Shown: positions 42,411 to 52,650, numbered from the stretch's first letter. The stretch: 57,910 nucleotides of DNA from Campylobacterales bacterium (GCA_026390075.1 JAPLGP010000004.1:1-57910); one strand, 5' to 3'. Numbers and translations are program-made. The notes: generated by a model not told the origin, from the sequence alone.

Positions 42411-45269
42411 ATGAGTAACGATGTTAAGACTAATAAACTATTTTTAAAGCTGAAAACTTTAGAAGATGCCAACCCTAAAATTACTCTTAATATACAAAAT
42501 GAACTTTACAATGTTGTTAAAAAGATACTTGCAAGAATTCCTCAATATATGCCAGAATACACAGCACATGATATTGACCACTGCATAAATATTTTAGATA
42601 TTATAGGCAAGATTTTGCCAGAAAAGATAGAACTAAATATTGTTGAATTACAGATTTTAATATATGCTGTTTTCTTACATGACATTGGAATGGTTGTAAA
42701 TAAAGATGAAGCAGAAAAGTTACAAAAAAGTGAAGAATTTTCAAAAATCACAAGAGAATTTGATAATGAAACAAGTGATGATGAAATTCTCACAGAGTTA
42801 ATAAGAAGAACCCATGTACAAAGAAGCTTAGAATATGTAGATAAATTCAAAAATGATTTTACTGAATATAAAATTGATTTTTCTTTTAACGCGATAGACA
42901 TTGATGAATATGTAAAAAATGTTATAGAAAGTCACGAATTACCTGTTTCTGCATTAACAAATAAAATAAAATATCCAACAGAAACTCAAATAGATTCATA
43001 CACAGCCAATATTCAATTTTTGGCGCTATTGTTAAGACTTGGCGATATACTCGATTTTGACATAACCAGAGCACCACATTTTTTATATAAACATATTGGA
43101 CTTAAAAATAAAATAAGTCAAGAAGAGTGGCAAAAACATCAAGCTATTACGGGACGAACATATTTCCCTTTAGAAGTTAAATTTGTAGCCAAACCTAAAT
43201 CCATTCAGATTCATAGAAAGATTGAAGAGTTTATGGAGTGGATAGAGAGAGAAAGAAAAGAGAGCATAGAATTACTGGCATCTAATCTTAATAGAGAAAA
43301 ATATAATTTAGAACTTACAAAAGAAATTAAAATTGATATTCAACCACAGGGATATGAATATACCAAATTAGAAATAAACTTAGATTATGAAAAAGTTTTG
43401 AATATTTTGATGGGAACTGAGTTGTATGACAATGTAGATGTTTTTTTGCGAGAATTATTACAAAATTCATATGATGCATGTAAATATTATCAAGAGCTTT
43501 ATAATAAAACTAAAGATGATTTAGATAGTGACTATAAACCTAAAATCATTATTAAGTATGATTCAAAAGAAAATATACTTGAAATTATAGATAATGGAAT
43601 CGGAATTGATGAGGATACTTTTAGAGATTATGTCATTACAATAGGTAAAAGTTATTATAAGAGCAAATATTTTGAGATAGAAAACACCCAATTTAAGCCA
43701 ATAAGCAATTTTGGAATAGGTATTTTGTCTTGCTTTATGGTCTCAGATACCATTGAAATAGAATCCTATAAAAAAGATTCAAATCCTATTCATTATGTGA
43801 TGAATATCGGTGATAAATATATTAGCAAATTAACAACTTCTAAGAATAAAAATGGCACAAGAATAAAATTAAAATTGCATGATGATTTTTTTGAAAAATT
43901 GGAAAATAAAAGTATAAAAGATATTATCAATGCGAATATATCTTATCAACCAATTCCTATCTCTTTAAGAGAGAATGAAAAAGAAGAAGTTACTTTCTGT
44001 AAACAGAGTATAGAAGTTCCACAGCAGTATCAATTAATTGATGGTTTTATTACAATAACTTTTGATGAAACTGATGAGCTAGAAGGCTATATAGTAATTC
44101 ATAAACAACAAGGACAACATCAATATCTAGAAGAAAGTAAACTCTCTCAGCAAAATTTTGTCATTACAAATAAAAAAAATCCAATACCATTACAACCGTT
44201 ATGGTTACAAAATATAAAATACAATATTAATATTCCAGATAGCCGTAAACTTCATTTAAAAGCGTCAAGAAATAGCGTGTATGAAGATGCCAATTTACTT
44301 ATTATTAGGGAGAAAATTGCTCAAAAAATTATAGATTATTTTAAACAAAATGAGCATAAGTATCAAAATAATTTTATTCACATGATTGAGTATTTAGGTG
44401 ATGGAAGAGGAAATCTGTTAAGGTTCCAAAGTGAGTACGATTTTTTAATCAATATAAAAATGTTTCAAGTTTTTACTATACAGACACTTGATAATGGACA
44501 AGTTAATATGCAAAGCAAATATCTTAGTTTTCAAGATTTTGTTGATGAGTTAGAATCAAATAAACAGATAAAGATAGCAGTTGTAAAAGATGCTTATTTT
44601 CAAAATCAAACAAATCTCTCTATCTTAATGCCTTATTTTAATGCAAATTATGAATATATTGTTATTGATAATTTTTATAGTATAAATTATTTTTATCAAT
44701 TTATTGAACCAATATGTGAAAAAATTGAAGTGTACACAGCAGATATTGGTGGATTGACTTATCAATCTTTTATAGTAAATAAGAAAGAAAATTTATCTAT
44801 TGATTCATATAAAAAAGATTATTCTTGGACGAATATAAATAAAAATATAGATGAAAAATATTTTGCTGTAATATCAAATAACCATTATAATGGCCTTGAT
44901 ATTACACTAATCAATGGTGCTCATAAACTTGGAAAACTAATGGAGGAACACAAAGATAAATTTTATGTAAAAGGGTTCAAAAACTCAATCATTAATAACT
45001 TTTCAAAAAAATATATTCATAATAAACAACTAGACATATTCATATGGGAAGAAATTGAAAATCATTTTTTCTTTAATACAAATAATTTAGAAGCTTATGC
45101 TGCTAAATTTCAGAGATGTTTTTTGGATACATTTTTAGATTCACTAAATTGTGTTTTAGATGAGAAAATGTTAACCAAATTAGTTAGTGAAAATCTCATA
45201 AAAGAAGAAGAAAAAACAAATTATTTTCTAACTAAATCAGATTTTCCACAATGGTATTTTAAAGTATGA
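42411..45269 (+). CDS. HD-domain plus GHKL (Hsp90-like) ATPase protein
   Basis: A 952-residue protein. Residues about 45-270 carry an HD phosphohydrolase-like domain with TAHDIDHC (H53-D54) and FLHDIGMV (H90-D91). From about 330 there is a GHKL ATPase: N-box ELLQNSYDACK (about 347), G1 EIIDNGIGIDE (about 392) and G2 SNFGIGILSCF (about 432). The C-terminal ~400 residues are not recognised. Similar HD-ATPase proteins exist in bacteria with little known role; a chaperone-like or defence role is speculation. It sits inside a glycan operon with no obvious link to sugars. The start at 42411 is chosen over a TTG at 42378. No exact copy of the dispersed word lies in it. Confidence 0.75.
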   Translation: MSNDVKTNKLFLKLKTLEDANPKITLNIQNELYNVVKKILARIPQYMPEYTAHDIDHCINILDIIGKILPEKIELNIVELQILIYAVFLHDIGMVVNKDEAEKLQKSEEFSKITREFDNETSDDEILTELIRRTHVQRSLEYVDKFKNDFTEYKIDFSFNAIDIDEYVKNVIESHELPVSALTNKIKYPTETQIDSYTANIQFLALLLRLGDILDFDITRAPHFLYKHIGLKNKISQEEWQKHQAITGRTYFPLEVKFVAKPKSIQIHRKIEEFMEWIERERKESIELLASNLNREKYNLELTKEIKIDIQPQGYEYTKLEINLDYEKVLNILMGTELYDNVDVFLRELLQNSYDACKYYQELYNKTKDDLDSDYKPKIIIKYDSKENILEIIDNGIGIDEDTFRDYVITIGKSYYKSKYFEIENTQFKPISNFGIGILSCFMVSDTIEIESYKKDSNPIHYVMNIGDKYISKLTTSKNKNGTRIKLKLHDDFFEKLENKSIKDIINANISYQPIPISLRENEKEEVTFCKQSIEVPQQYQLIDGFITITFDETDELEGYIVIHKQQGQHQYLEESKLSQQNFVITNKKNPIPLQPLWLQNIKYNINIPDSRKLHLKASRNSVYEDANLLIIREKIAQKIIDYFKQNEHKYQNNFIHMIEYLGDGRGNLLRFQSEYDFLINIKMFQVFTIQTLDNGQVNMQSKYLSFQDFVDELESNKQIKIAVVKDAYFQNQTNLSILMPYFNANYEYIVIDNFYSINYFYQFIEPICEKIEVYTADIGGLTYQSFIVNKKENLSIDSYKKDYSWTNINKNIDEKYFAVISNNHYNGLDITLINGAHKLGKLMEEHKDKFYVKGFKNSIINNFSKKYIHNKQLDIFIWEEIENHFFFNTNNLEAYAAKFQRCFLDTFLDSLNCVLDEKMLTKLVSENLIKEEEKTNYFLTKSDFPQWYFKV

Positions 45270-45291
45270 CAAACATAAAAAGAAGTTCAAA

Positions 45292-46296
45292 ATGAGCAAT
45301 ATTCAAAAAAATAGCACTCTATACATCGAAATAAAAACTCTCCTTCAGGATGCTAGAAACAGAGTTTACCAAACAATTAACATCACTATGACCGAGACTT
45401 ATTGGCAGATAGGCAGAAAAATTGTAGAAGAGGAACAAAACGGAAAACAGAGGGCAGAATATGGCAAAGGGCTTATAAAAATTCTTTCAGGTGAGCTAAC
45501 AAAAGAGTTTGGTAAAGGTTTTTCGGTAGATAATTTAGAAAATATGCGAAAGTTTTATGTGACATATTCAAAATCGGAGACAGCGTCTCGGAAATTTGCT
45601 CTTAGTTGGTCACACTATATATTTCTTACAAGAGTAAGCAATGAAAATGAAAGAAACTTTTACGAAATAGAAGCTGTGCAAAACAGTTGGACTTTAAGAG
45701 AACTCAAAAGACAATTTGACACGGGGCTTTTTGAAAGGTTGAAACTGAGCTACGACAAATCAAAAGTACAAGAACTTTCGCAAAAAGGGCAAATCATAGA
45801 ATCTGCCAAAGAGATGATAAAAGACCCCTATATTTTGGAGTTTGTAGGTTTGCCAATATTGAAAAGTTACAGTGAAAGTGAACTAGAACAAAAACTCATA
45901 GATAAACTTGAGCACTTTTTACTAGAGCTTGGTAAGGGTTTTACATTTGTAGCTCGTCAAAAAAGAATCACAATTGATGAAAAACATTTTGCTGTTGATT
46001 TGGTGTTTTACAATCGTTTTTTAAAATGTTTTGTAGTGGTAGATTTAAAAATTGGAGAGCTAAAACATCAAGATATTGGTCAGATGATGATGTATGTAAA
46101 CTATTTTGACAGGGTTGAAAAAACAGACGATGAAAATCAAACTATTGGGATAATTCTTTGCAAGGACAAAAGCAAAGCTCTTGTAGAGATGACTCTTCCA
46201 AAAGAAAATACTCAAATTTTTGCAAGTAAATATTTAACCATACTTCCAAATAAAGAGGAACTGCAAAACCTCTTGGAAGAGGAAATAGATGAATAG
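45292..46296 (+). CDS. DUF1016/YhcG-type PDDEXK nuclease
   Basis: A 334-residue protein. The N-terminal DUF1016_N part (about 12-150) has TETYWQIGRKIVEEEQ, ALSWSHYIFLTRV and SWTLRELKRQ. The C-terminal nuclease domain (about 190-330) has FAVDLVFYNR and CFVVVDLKIG, matching the D ... D-x-K core. YhcG-family proteins are found near restriction-modification and other defence genes. It is 22 bases after the HD-GHKL gene, on the same strand, so the two are probably co-transcribed. Its role is not experimentally clear. Confidence 0.85.
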   Translation: MSNIQKNSTLYIEIKTLLQDARNRVYQTINITMTETYWQIGRKIVEEEQNGKQRAEYGKGLIKILSGELTKEFGKGFSVDNLENMRKFYVTYSKSETASRKFALSWSHYIFLTRVSNENERNFYEIEAVQNSWTLRELKRQFDTGLFERLKLSYDKSKVQELSQKGQIIESAKEMIKDPYILEFVGLPILKSYSESELEQKLIDKLEHFLLELGKGFTFVARQKRITIDEKHFAVDLVFYNRFLKCFVVVDLKIGELKHQDIGQMMMYVNYFDRVEKTDDENQTIGIILCKDKSKALVEMTLPKENTQIFASKYLTILPNKEELQNLLEEEIDE

Positions 46297-46338
46297 TTTT
46301 CAATATAAATTTCATAAAAAATCTAAAGCGAGATACAA

Positions 46339-47269
46339 ATGAAAAAACAAAAAGCAGTAGTTACAGGCGGGGCAGGATTTATTGGCTCACATATGGTGGA
46401 TTTATTGGTTGCGAACGATTATGAAGTGGTGGTTATTGATAACCTTGCAAACGGTCGTTTAGAAAATATAGAACACCACAGAGGTAAAATTGAGTTTTGG
46501 CATGTGGATATTGGCGACTATGAAGTGGATTTAGATGCTTATTTTGAAGATGCGGATTTTGTTTTTCACTACGCTGCACTCGCTGATATCGTACCCTCTA
46601 TAAATAATCCTCTTAAATATCACAAAGCAAATGTAGATGGTACTATCAGAGTTTTAGAAGCTGCTAAAAAATCTAAAAATCTAAAAAAGTTTGTTTATGC
46701 TGCTTCGAGTTCATGTTATGGAAACTGTGGGTGAGCAGTATGTTATGCATTGGGGACAGGTTTATAACATGCCTGTAATTTCCATGCGATTTTTTAATGT
46801 TTATGGAGTGCGACACCGAACTAGTGGAACTTATGGGGCAGTATTTGGTGTCTTTTTGGCACAACTTCTTAACAACAAACCTCTTACTATCGTCGGAGAT
46901 GGCACGCAAACAAGAGATTTTACCTATGTAACTGACATAGTAGATGCGTGTTATAGAGCGAGTCAAAGTGACATTACCCAAGAGATTTTCAATGTTGGAA
47001 GCGATAACACTTATAGCATCAATTATTTGGTCGATTTACTCGGCGGTGAGAGAGTTTATATACCAAAAAGACCAGGTGAACCCGATAGCACTTATGCGGA
47101 TATAAGCAAAATAAGAAAGATGCTCGGGTGGACTCCAAAAGTTAAATTTCCTGATGGCGTGAAAATCATGCTAGAAAATATAGAACAGTGGCGGGAAGCT
47201 CCTATTTGGGATGAAGAGAGCATACAAGAGGCAACCAAAGATTGGTTTGCTTGTTTGGGAGAGAAGTAA
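46339..47269 (+). pseudogene. NAD-dependent sugar epimerase/dehydratase, broken by deletion
   Basis: Two frames of one extended SDR gene. The 5' part (46339-46734) has VTGGAGFIGSHMVDLL and KKFVYAASSSCYG, then runs into a stop. The 3' part, in another frame from about 46715, resumes at VGEQYVMHW, SMRFFNVYG and GDGTQTRDFTYVTD to the natural end at 47269. The segment between SSSCYG and GEQ, some 23-28 residues that should contain the catalytic Tyr of YxxxK, is missing. So this is a deletion plus frameshift, not a sequencing slip of one base. The enzyme should be inactive. The neighbouring genes look intact. Confidence 0.85.
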
Positions 47270-48061
47270 ATGCTAAAAGAAAAAGCAAATAATATAAGAA
47301 AAAATATTTTAAAAATAGCGCATAGCTCTAAAGGTCCTCATGTAGGAACGGCTTTATCTTGTGTAGATATTTTGAGTGTTTTGTATTTTGATACTTTAAA
47401 TATTCCATCGTTTGAAGATGAAAATAGAGATATATTTATACTGAGTAAAGGACATGGTGCTATGGCACTTTATGCTACTTTATATGAGAAAAATTATTTA
47501 TCTAAAGAAGATTTTTTTAGTTATTATCAAAATGGTGGTGCGCTACCAGCACACTTAGATAAAAATACCAACAAAGCCATAGAAGTCTCAAGTGGAAGCT
47601 TAGGACATGGTTTACCTCAGGCGTTAGGTTTCGCATATTCTAAAAAATTAAAAAATTTAGACAGCAAAGTTTATGTTTTGATGGGAGATGGTGAAACTGA
47701 GGAGGGTTCTATTTGGGAAGCCGCAATGCTTGCTCCTAAGATGGGACTTGATAATTTAACAGTATTTATAGATAGAAATAATCTTCAAGGCTATGGAAGA
47801 CCTAGCGAGTTGGTCTCTTTTGAGCCAATTGATGAGAAGTTCAGAAGTTTTAACTGGGATGTTTACAGAGTTGATGGGCATAATGTAGATGAGATACAAA
47901 CTGCCATCAACATAAAAAGTGATAAAACAAAGATGATAATTTGTGATACTACAAAAGGTAAAGGAGTCTCATTTATGGAAGATGAGATGAAATGGCATTA
48001 TTTTATTGTTACAAATGAATTCTTATCTGAGGGAACTAAAGAGCTGGAGAATAGTTTATGA
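47270..48061 (+). CDS. Transketolase-like N-terminal (ThDP-binding) subunit
   Basis: A 263-residue protein matching the first half of transketolase. The ThDP/metal motif is GDGETEEGSIWEAAM followed by IDRNN at the usual distance. HSSKGPHVGTALS and SKGHGAMALYATLY mark the N terminus. It needs the C-terminal partner encoded next (4-base overlap). Split transketolases in sugar loci can transfer a two-carbon or acyl unit to a nucleotide sugar, or act on a specific ketose; the substrate is unknown here. It starts directly after the broken epimerase. Confidence 0.85.
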   Translation: MLKEKANNIRKNILKIAHSSKGPHVGTALSCVDILSVLYFDTLNIPSFEDENRDIFILSKGHGAMALYATLYEKNYLSKEDFFSYYQNGGALPAHLDKNTNKAIEVSSGSLGHGLPQALGFAYSKKLKNLDSKVYVLMGDGETEEGSIWEAAMLAPKMGLDNLTVFIDRNNLQGYGRPSELVSFEPIDEKFRSFNWDVYRVDGHNVDEIQTAINIKSDKTKMIICDTTKGKGVSFMEDEMKWHYFIVTNEFLSEGTKELENSL

Positions 48062-48951
48062 GAAATACAGCTGCAAAAGAAATATATACCTACTGTAAAG
48101 AAAATGAAGATGGCTTTTTAATCGCAGGTGATGCTGGTTTTGGTGTTTGGGATGATTTTCAAAAAGAGCTGGAATCTCAATATATAAATCCAGGCATCAA
48201 TGAACAAGCCACTATTGGTCTTGCAAGTGGAATGGCTCTGAGTGGGCATAAAGTTTTTTACTATAACATAATCCCATTTGTTTTGATGCGTTGTTATGAG
48301 CAGGTAAGATTAGATATTTGTTATCATGAATTACCCGTTATCTTAATAGGTATTGGTTCAGGTATAACTTATGCCCCTGCAGGTATGACACATTACAGTA
48401 TAGAAGATATAGCTTTGGCAAAAACAATGCCGAATTTAAATATCATCTCTCCAAGTGATCCTGTGCAAGTTAAAAAAGCAGTAGCGTATGCGATAGAAAG
48501 TAAAAATCCAACATATATTAGAATAAGTAGAAGTGGCGAACCAAAAATATTTGATGAAAATATAGATATAACAAAACCGATATACTTAAAAAATGGTTCA
48601 AAAAAAGCTATTATATTTCACGGTTCCATTGTTGATGAAGTTTTAAAAGCAAGTGAAGGTTTAGAAGATGTAAGCATTATCTCTTTACCTATGATAGCAC
48701 CGTTGGATGAAGATGAAATAAGTAAAATATTAAATAAATATGAAATAGTTTATGTGGTTGAAGAGCATTTTAAAGAAGGTGGATTGGGTTCAATCTTAAG
48801 TGATTTTGCGATGGAAAACAGTATTATCGTAAAAATCAAAAAAATAGCTATAGAAAATCACTACATCCATAAAATAGGCAATTGCGATTATCTAAGAAAA
48901 GAGTTACATATAGATTCACTATCGATTATATCAAAGGTTACAAATGTCTAA
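48058..48951 (+). CDS. Transketolase-like C-terminal (pyrimidine-binding) subunit
   Basis: A 297-residue partner of the preceding gene. The catalytic Glu lies in NPGINEQATIGLASGMAL, and ITYAPAGMTHYSIEDIAL resembles the substrate/pyrimidine site. The last ~120 residues form the transketolase C-terminal domain (VYVVEEHFKEGGLGS). It overlaps the N-terminal subunit by 4 bases and the methyltransferase gene by 8. Together the two halves equal one full active-site pair. Confidence 0.85.
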   Translation: MRNTAAKEIYTYCKENEDGFLIAGDAGFGVWDDFQKELESQYINPGINEQATIGLASGMALSGHKVFYYNIIPFVLMRCYEQVRLDICYHELPVILIGIGSGITYAPAGMTHYSIEDIALAKTMPNLNIISPSDPVQVKKAVAYAIESKNPTYIRISRSGEPKIFDENIDITKPIYLKNGSKKAIIFHGSIVDEVLKASEGLEDVSIISLPMIAPLDEDEISKILNKYEIVYVVEEHFKEGGLGSILSDFAMENSIIVKIKKIAIENHYIHKIGNCDYLRKELHIDSLSIISKVTNV

Positions 48952-49606
48952 AGAAATATATTTATTTAATAAACTTCACAAAAAAACTTCAAGAAAATAT
49001 ATTGATAGAATGGTTGATGATAAAATCAACTGTATGCTAAAGTCAAAAGAGTATGGGTATGATTATTGGGATGGTGATAGACGATTTGGCTATGGCGGAT
49101 ACAAATATGATGGCAGATGGAAAGAGATAGCAGAGGATTTAATTACTCAGTACAATCTTACAAATGAATCAAAAGTTTTAGATGTTGGTTGTGGCAAGGC
49201 ATTTTTACTCTATGAACTTAAGCAACTATTGCCAGATATTACCATTGCTGGTTTTGACATCTCTTCTTATGCTATACAAAATGCTCAAGATATGATAAAA
49301 GATAAGTTATATATCCATAAAGCTCAAGATAAATATAGCTATGCCGATAATGAATTTGATTTGGTAATATCGTTAGGCACTCTGCATAATCTAAAAATTT
49401 TTGATTTAAAAAAAGCAGTTCAAGAGATAGAGAGAGTCGGCAAAGAGAAGTTTATTATGGTTGAATCCTACAGAAATGAGGAAGAACTTTTTAACTTAGA
49501 GTGTTGGGCTCTTACTTGTGAGAGTTTTTTTACTCCTGAGGAATGGGCTTGGCTTTATAGTGAGTGGAACTATAGCGGTGATTATGAATTTATATATTTT
49601 GAGTAA
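48944..49606 (+). CDS. SAM-dependent methyltransferase
   Basis: A 220-residue class I methyltransferase: motif I VLDVGCGKAFLLYEL (about 79-93), acidic end of strand 2 in IAGFDIS, and FDLVISLGTLHNL as motif IV. The N terminus has a Tyr/Gly-rich stretch (DGDRRFGYGGYKYDGRW). It overlaps the transketolase C subunit gene. Target is unknown, likely a sugar intermediate of this operon. Confidence 0.72.
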   Translation: MSKEIYLFNKLHKKTSRKYIDRMVDDKINCMLKSKEYGYDYWDGDRRFGYGGYKYDGRWKEIAEDLITQYNLTNESKVLDVGCGKAFLLYELKQLLPDITIAGFDISSYAIQNAQDMIKDKLYIHKAQDKYSYADNEFDLVISLGTLHNLKIFDLKKAVQEIERVGKEKFIMVESYRNEEELFNLECWALTCESFFTPEEWAWLYSEWNYSGDYEFIYFE

Positions 49607-49617
49607 GAGGAATTAAA

Positions 49618-50685
49618 ATGGCAAGTAAATATTCGAGTTTAAAAATATTTCATTATCAAGACAAATTAGATAGTTTACCAAAAGAAATAGATGTCATCAA
49701 AGCACCGATACATATAAGAATCAAACCAACAAATGCCTGTAATCATAACTGTTGGTATTGTGCTTACAAGGTAGATTATCTGCAACTTGGTCAAGATATG
49801 GTGGAGAGAGATTTTATTCCACATGCCAAGATGATGGAAATATTGGATGATTGTAAAGAGATGGGAGTCAAAGCCATTACTTTTAGTGGTGGCGGAGAAC
49901 CTTTTACATACAGATACTTTGCTCAAACCATAAAAAAAATTATTGAAAATAATATTGCATTTGCCTCTTTAACAAATGGCAGTAGATTAAATGGTGAGCT
50001 TGCAGAACTTTTTGCATACAATGCAACTTGGTTAAGAGTCTCCATTGACGGATATGATGATGAGAGTTATGCAAAGGCAAGAGATGTCAAAATCGGAGAG
50101 TTTTCAAAGCTCTTAGAGAACATGAAAAATTTTGCAAATATGCCAAATAGAAGTTGTAATTTTGGCGTAAGCTTTATTATTGATGATAAAAACTATAATG
50201 AAATTTATAAGTTTTCATCTTTAATGAAATCAATAGGTGTGGATAGTATTAAACTCTCAGGCTGTGTCGTTGCAAACGAAGGAAGTGAGAATAACAAATA
50301 TCATGAACCATTCTATGAAAAAGCAAGAGAATTGTCTCAGAGAGTCAAAGATGAACTAGAAGATGAAAGTTTTGAAGTATTTGATAGTTATCATTTACTC
50401 GAAGATAAATTCAAAAAAGAGTATGACTGGTGTCCATATTCACAAATACTTCCTGTTATTGGTGCTGATTTAAATATATATCCTTGTCAAGATAAAGCAT
50501 ACAACTTAGATAATGGACTTGTCGGTACCATAAAAGATAAAAGTTTTAAAGATTTTTGGTTTAGCGACAAAAATAAATTCTTTAAAATCAACCCTTCATG
50601 CGACTGTCATAACCACTGCGTTGCAAACGATAAAAATAAGATGATACTTGATTATTTAAGTGTCGAACATTTAGGCTTTGTTTAA
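49618..50685 (+). CDS. Radical SAM/SPASM-domain protein 2
   Basis: A 355-residue radical SAM enzyme with C41-x3-C45-x2-C48 (CNHNCWYC), SGGGEPFTY, and a C-terminal SPASM-type region: CPYSQILPVIGADLNIYPCQ and CDCHNHC. It is paralogous in layout to the product of 41271-42365. AAGAGGAAT lies upstream of the ATG. A copy of the dispersed word is at 49819, read as Pro-His-Ala. The substrate is unknown. Confidence 0.77.
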   Translation: MASKYSSLKIFHYQDKLDSLPKEIDVIKAPIHIRIKPTNACNHNCWYCAYKVDYLQLGQDMVERDFIPHAKMMEILDDCKEMGVKAITFSGGGEPFTYRYFAQTIKKIIENNIAFASLTNGSRLNGELAELFAYNATWLRVSIDGYDDESYAKARDVKIGEFSKLLENMKNFANMPNRSCNFGVSFIIDDKNYNEIYKFSSLMKSIGVDSIKLSGCVVANEGSENNKYHEPFYEKARELSQRVKDELEDESFEVFDSYHLLEDKFKKEYDWCPYSQILPVIGADLNIYPCQDKAYNLDNGLVGTIKDKSFKDFWFSDKNKFFKINPSCDCHNHCVANDKNKMILDYLSVEHLGFV

Positions 50686-50686
50686 A

Positions 50687-51406
50687 ATGGGTTATATACT
50701 TGTAACAGGTTCAACTAAAGGCATAGGCTTAGAAATAGCAAAAAGTTTATCCTATGCTGGATTTTCTGTGATTGTTACAGGCAGAGATGAAATAGCACTG
50801 AGTGAAGCAAAAAATATTTTAAATAATAAAGTAGAACATAAATTTGTAAAAATAGATTTTCAAAACAGCAGTGAAGTTGACAATTTTTTATCGACTTTAG
50901 AAAATATTGATGCTGTTATTCACAATTTGGGTGCGAAGATAGAGGGAGATAAACATCCTATAAATATAGATGTTTTAAACAAAAGCATAAACCTGAATTT
51001 TTCTCTCTCAGTAAAGATAAATAATGCTTTGGTCGATGCTTCTACATCTACTATTTCAAAAATTATATACATTGGTTCAACTGCATCTTTACATGCAAAA
51101 GCTTCGCCTTGTTATGTCTTATCAAAAAGCTTAATCGACACATATGTTAAAAATATATCTGGACTTTATGCAGACAAGGGTATATTAATCTGTGGTGTGC
51201 AACCAGGTATTATTGCACATGCTGGAAGTGACTGGGATAGAAAAAAAGAGAGTGAGCCACAAAAATATAACGATGTTAAAGCAAAACAGCCACTTAAAAG
51301 ATTTTTAATGCCAGTGGATATAGCAGAATATATTTTACTATTAATGAAGCTAAACTCTTTGGCATTAACAGGCTCAATGATGAAACTTGACGCAAATGAT
51401 TACTAG
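50687..51406 (+). CDS. Short-chain dehydrogenase/reductase
   Basis: A 239-residue SDR: cofactor motif VTGSTKGIGLEIAKSL, VIHNLGA (NAG-like), an active-site Ser in IYIGSTASLHAK and YVLSKS (YxxxK). I chose the ATG at 50687, just after the radical SAM stop; an upstream TTG at 50678 would overlap it. It probably reduces or oxidises a keto-sugar in this operon. Confidence 0.78.
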   Translation: MGYILVTGSTKGIGLEIAKSLSYAGFSVIVTGRDEIALSEAKNILNNKVEHKFVKIDFQNSSEVDNFLSTLENIDAVIHNLGAKIEGDKHPINIDVLNKSINLNFSLSVKINNALVDASTSTISKIIYIGSTASLHAKASPCYVLSKSLIDTYVKNISGLYADKGILICGVQPGIIAHAGSDWDRKKESEPQKYNDVKAKQPLKRFLMPVDIAEYILLLMKLNSLALTGSMMKLDANDY

Positions 51407-51414
51407 GAGAAAAA

Positions 51415-52650
51415 ATGGGTAGTTATAAAAACAATAAATGTAGGATATGTTCAAGCAAAGAGTTGAGTAAAGTATTAGAGCTCAAACCATCACCTGTTGC
51501 TGATAGTTATGTCTCAAAAGAACAACTTAACCTTACCCAAGAACTCTTTGAGATGGATGTTTATTTATGCTCGGCATGTGGATTGGCTCAACTTTTAACA
51601 GTTGTTCATCCAGAAGATATTTATATTGACTATCTCTATAAAACAACTACATCAGTAGGCTTACCTCAGCATTTTTTAGATTCTGCATCAAGCATAATTA
51701 ATAAATATGACATAGAAAAAGAGAGCTTTATTGTAGATATTGGAAGTAATATAGGCTCTCTTTTAAGTGGATATCAAAACTTAGGAATGAAAGTTTTAGG
51801 GATTGACCCTGCAGTTGCAATAGCAAAAGAAGCAACCTCCATGGGCATAGAAACTTTACCAATCTTTTTTACTTCAGAAACTGCAAAAGCCATAGCTCTC
51901 AAATATGGCAAAGCTAAAATAATCAACTCAAACAATATGATGGCAAATATAGATACCATTAATGATGTAGTTGAAGGAATTAAAACTTTACTAGCAGAGG
52001 ATGGAATTTTTGTAATGGAAACTTCATACATACTTCATCTCATAGATAATATGGTGTTTGACACGATTTATCATGAGCACTTATCCTATTTTGGACTCAA
52101 ACCTCTTCAATACTTATTTGAGAAAAATGGTCTTAAAATAGTAGATGCCGAGATTGTTGAAACCAAAGGTGGTTCTTTAAAATGCTTTGTAGAACATGAT
52201 AAAAATCAAGAAGTAAGTTCAAATATTTTAGAAATCACAAATACAGAAAGTTCAAGAAATCTTTATAAAACAAATATATATAAAAGCTATATGGATAAGA
52301 TAAACAGACAAAAAAATCTTATGCTAAAGTCATTACAAAATATAACTAATGAAGGAAAAGTAGTTTATGGATACGGTGCATCCAATACCACAACTACACT
52401 TTTACATCACTTTGAAATCAGTAAATACTTTGATTATATAATAGATGATAATGTCATAAAGATAGGAAGATACAGTCCAAATTTTCATATACCAGTTGTT
52501 TCTTCCGATATTATTTATGAAAACAGACCTGACTATATTGTTATATTTGCTTGGAGATTTGCAGATATTATAATGTCGCAACATCAGAGATTTCTTGATA
52601 ATGGCGGTAAATTTATCATTCCATTACCATCCTATAGAGTAGTTGGTTAG
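51415..52650 (+). CDS. Sugar C-methyltransferase (zinc-binding, TylCIII/NovU-like)
   Basis: A 411-residue protein with the three-part layout of nucleotide-sugar C-methyltransferases: a zinc finger (C9-x2-C12 and C52-x2-C55), a SAM domain with IVDIGSNIGSLLSG (about 104-117) and the YHEHLSYF motif (His/Glu active site), then a C-terminal domain with VYGYGASNTTTTLL. These enzymes methylate a carbon next to a ketone of a TDP- or other NDP-sugar. AGGAG lies upstream. It suggests a branched or C-methyl sugar as product. Confidence 0.83.
   Translation: MGSYKNNKCRICSSKELSKVLELKPSPVADSYVSKEQLNLTQELFEMDVYLCSACGLAQLLTVVHPEDIYIDYLYKTTTSVGLPQHFLDSASSIINKYDIEKESFIVDIGSNIGSLLSGYQNLGMKVLGIDPAVAIAKEATSMGIETLPIFFTSETAKAIALKYGKAKIINSNNMMANIDTINDVVEGIKTLLAEDGIFVMETSYILHLIDNMVFDTIYHEHLSYFGLKPLQYLFEKNGLKIVDAEIVETKGGSLKCFVEHDKNQEVSSNILEITNTESSRNLYKTNIYKSYMDKINRQKNLMLKSLQNITNEGKVVYGYGASNTTTTLLHHFEISKYFDYIIDDNVIKIGRYSPNFHIPVVSSDIIYENRPDYIVIFAWRFADIIMSQHQRFLDNGGKFIIPLPSYRVVG

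Noticed and set aside
46339-47269. Programmed frameshift in the epimerase
   Set aside because: A block of residues including the catalytic Tyr is missing, which a frameshift alone cannot restore.
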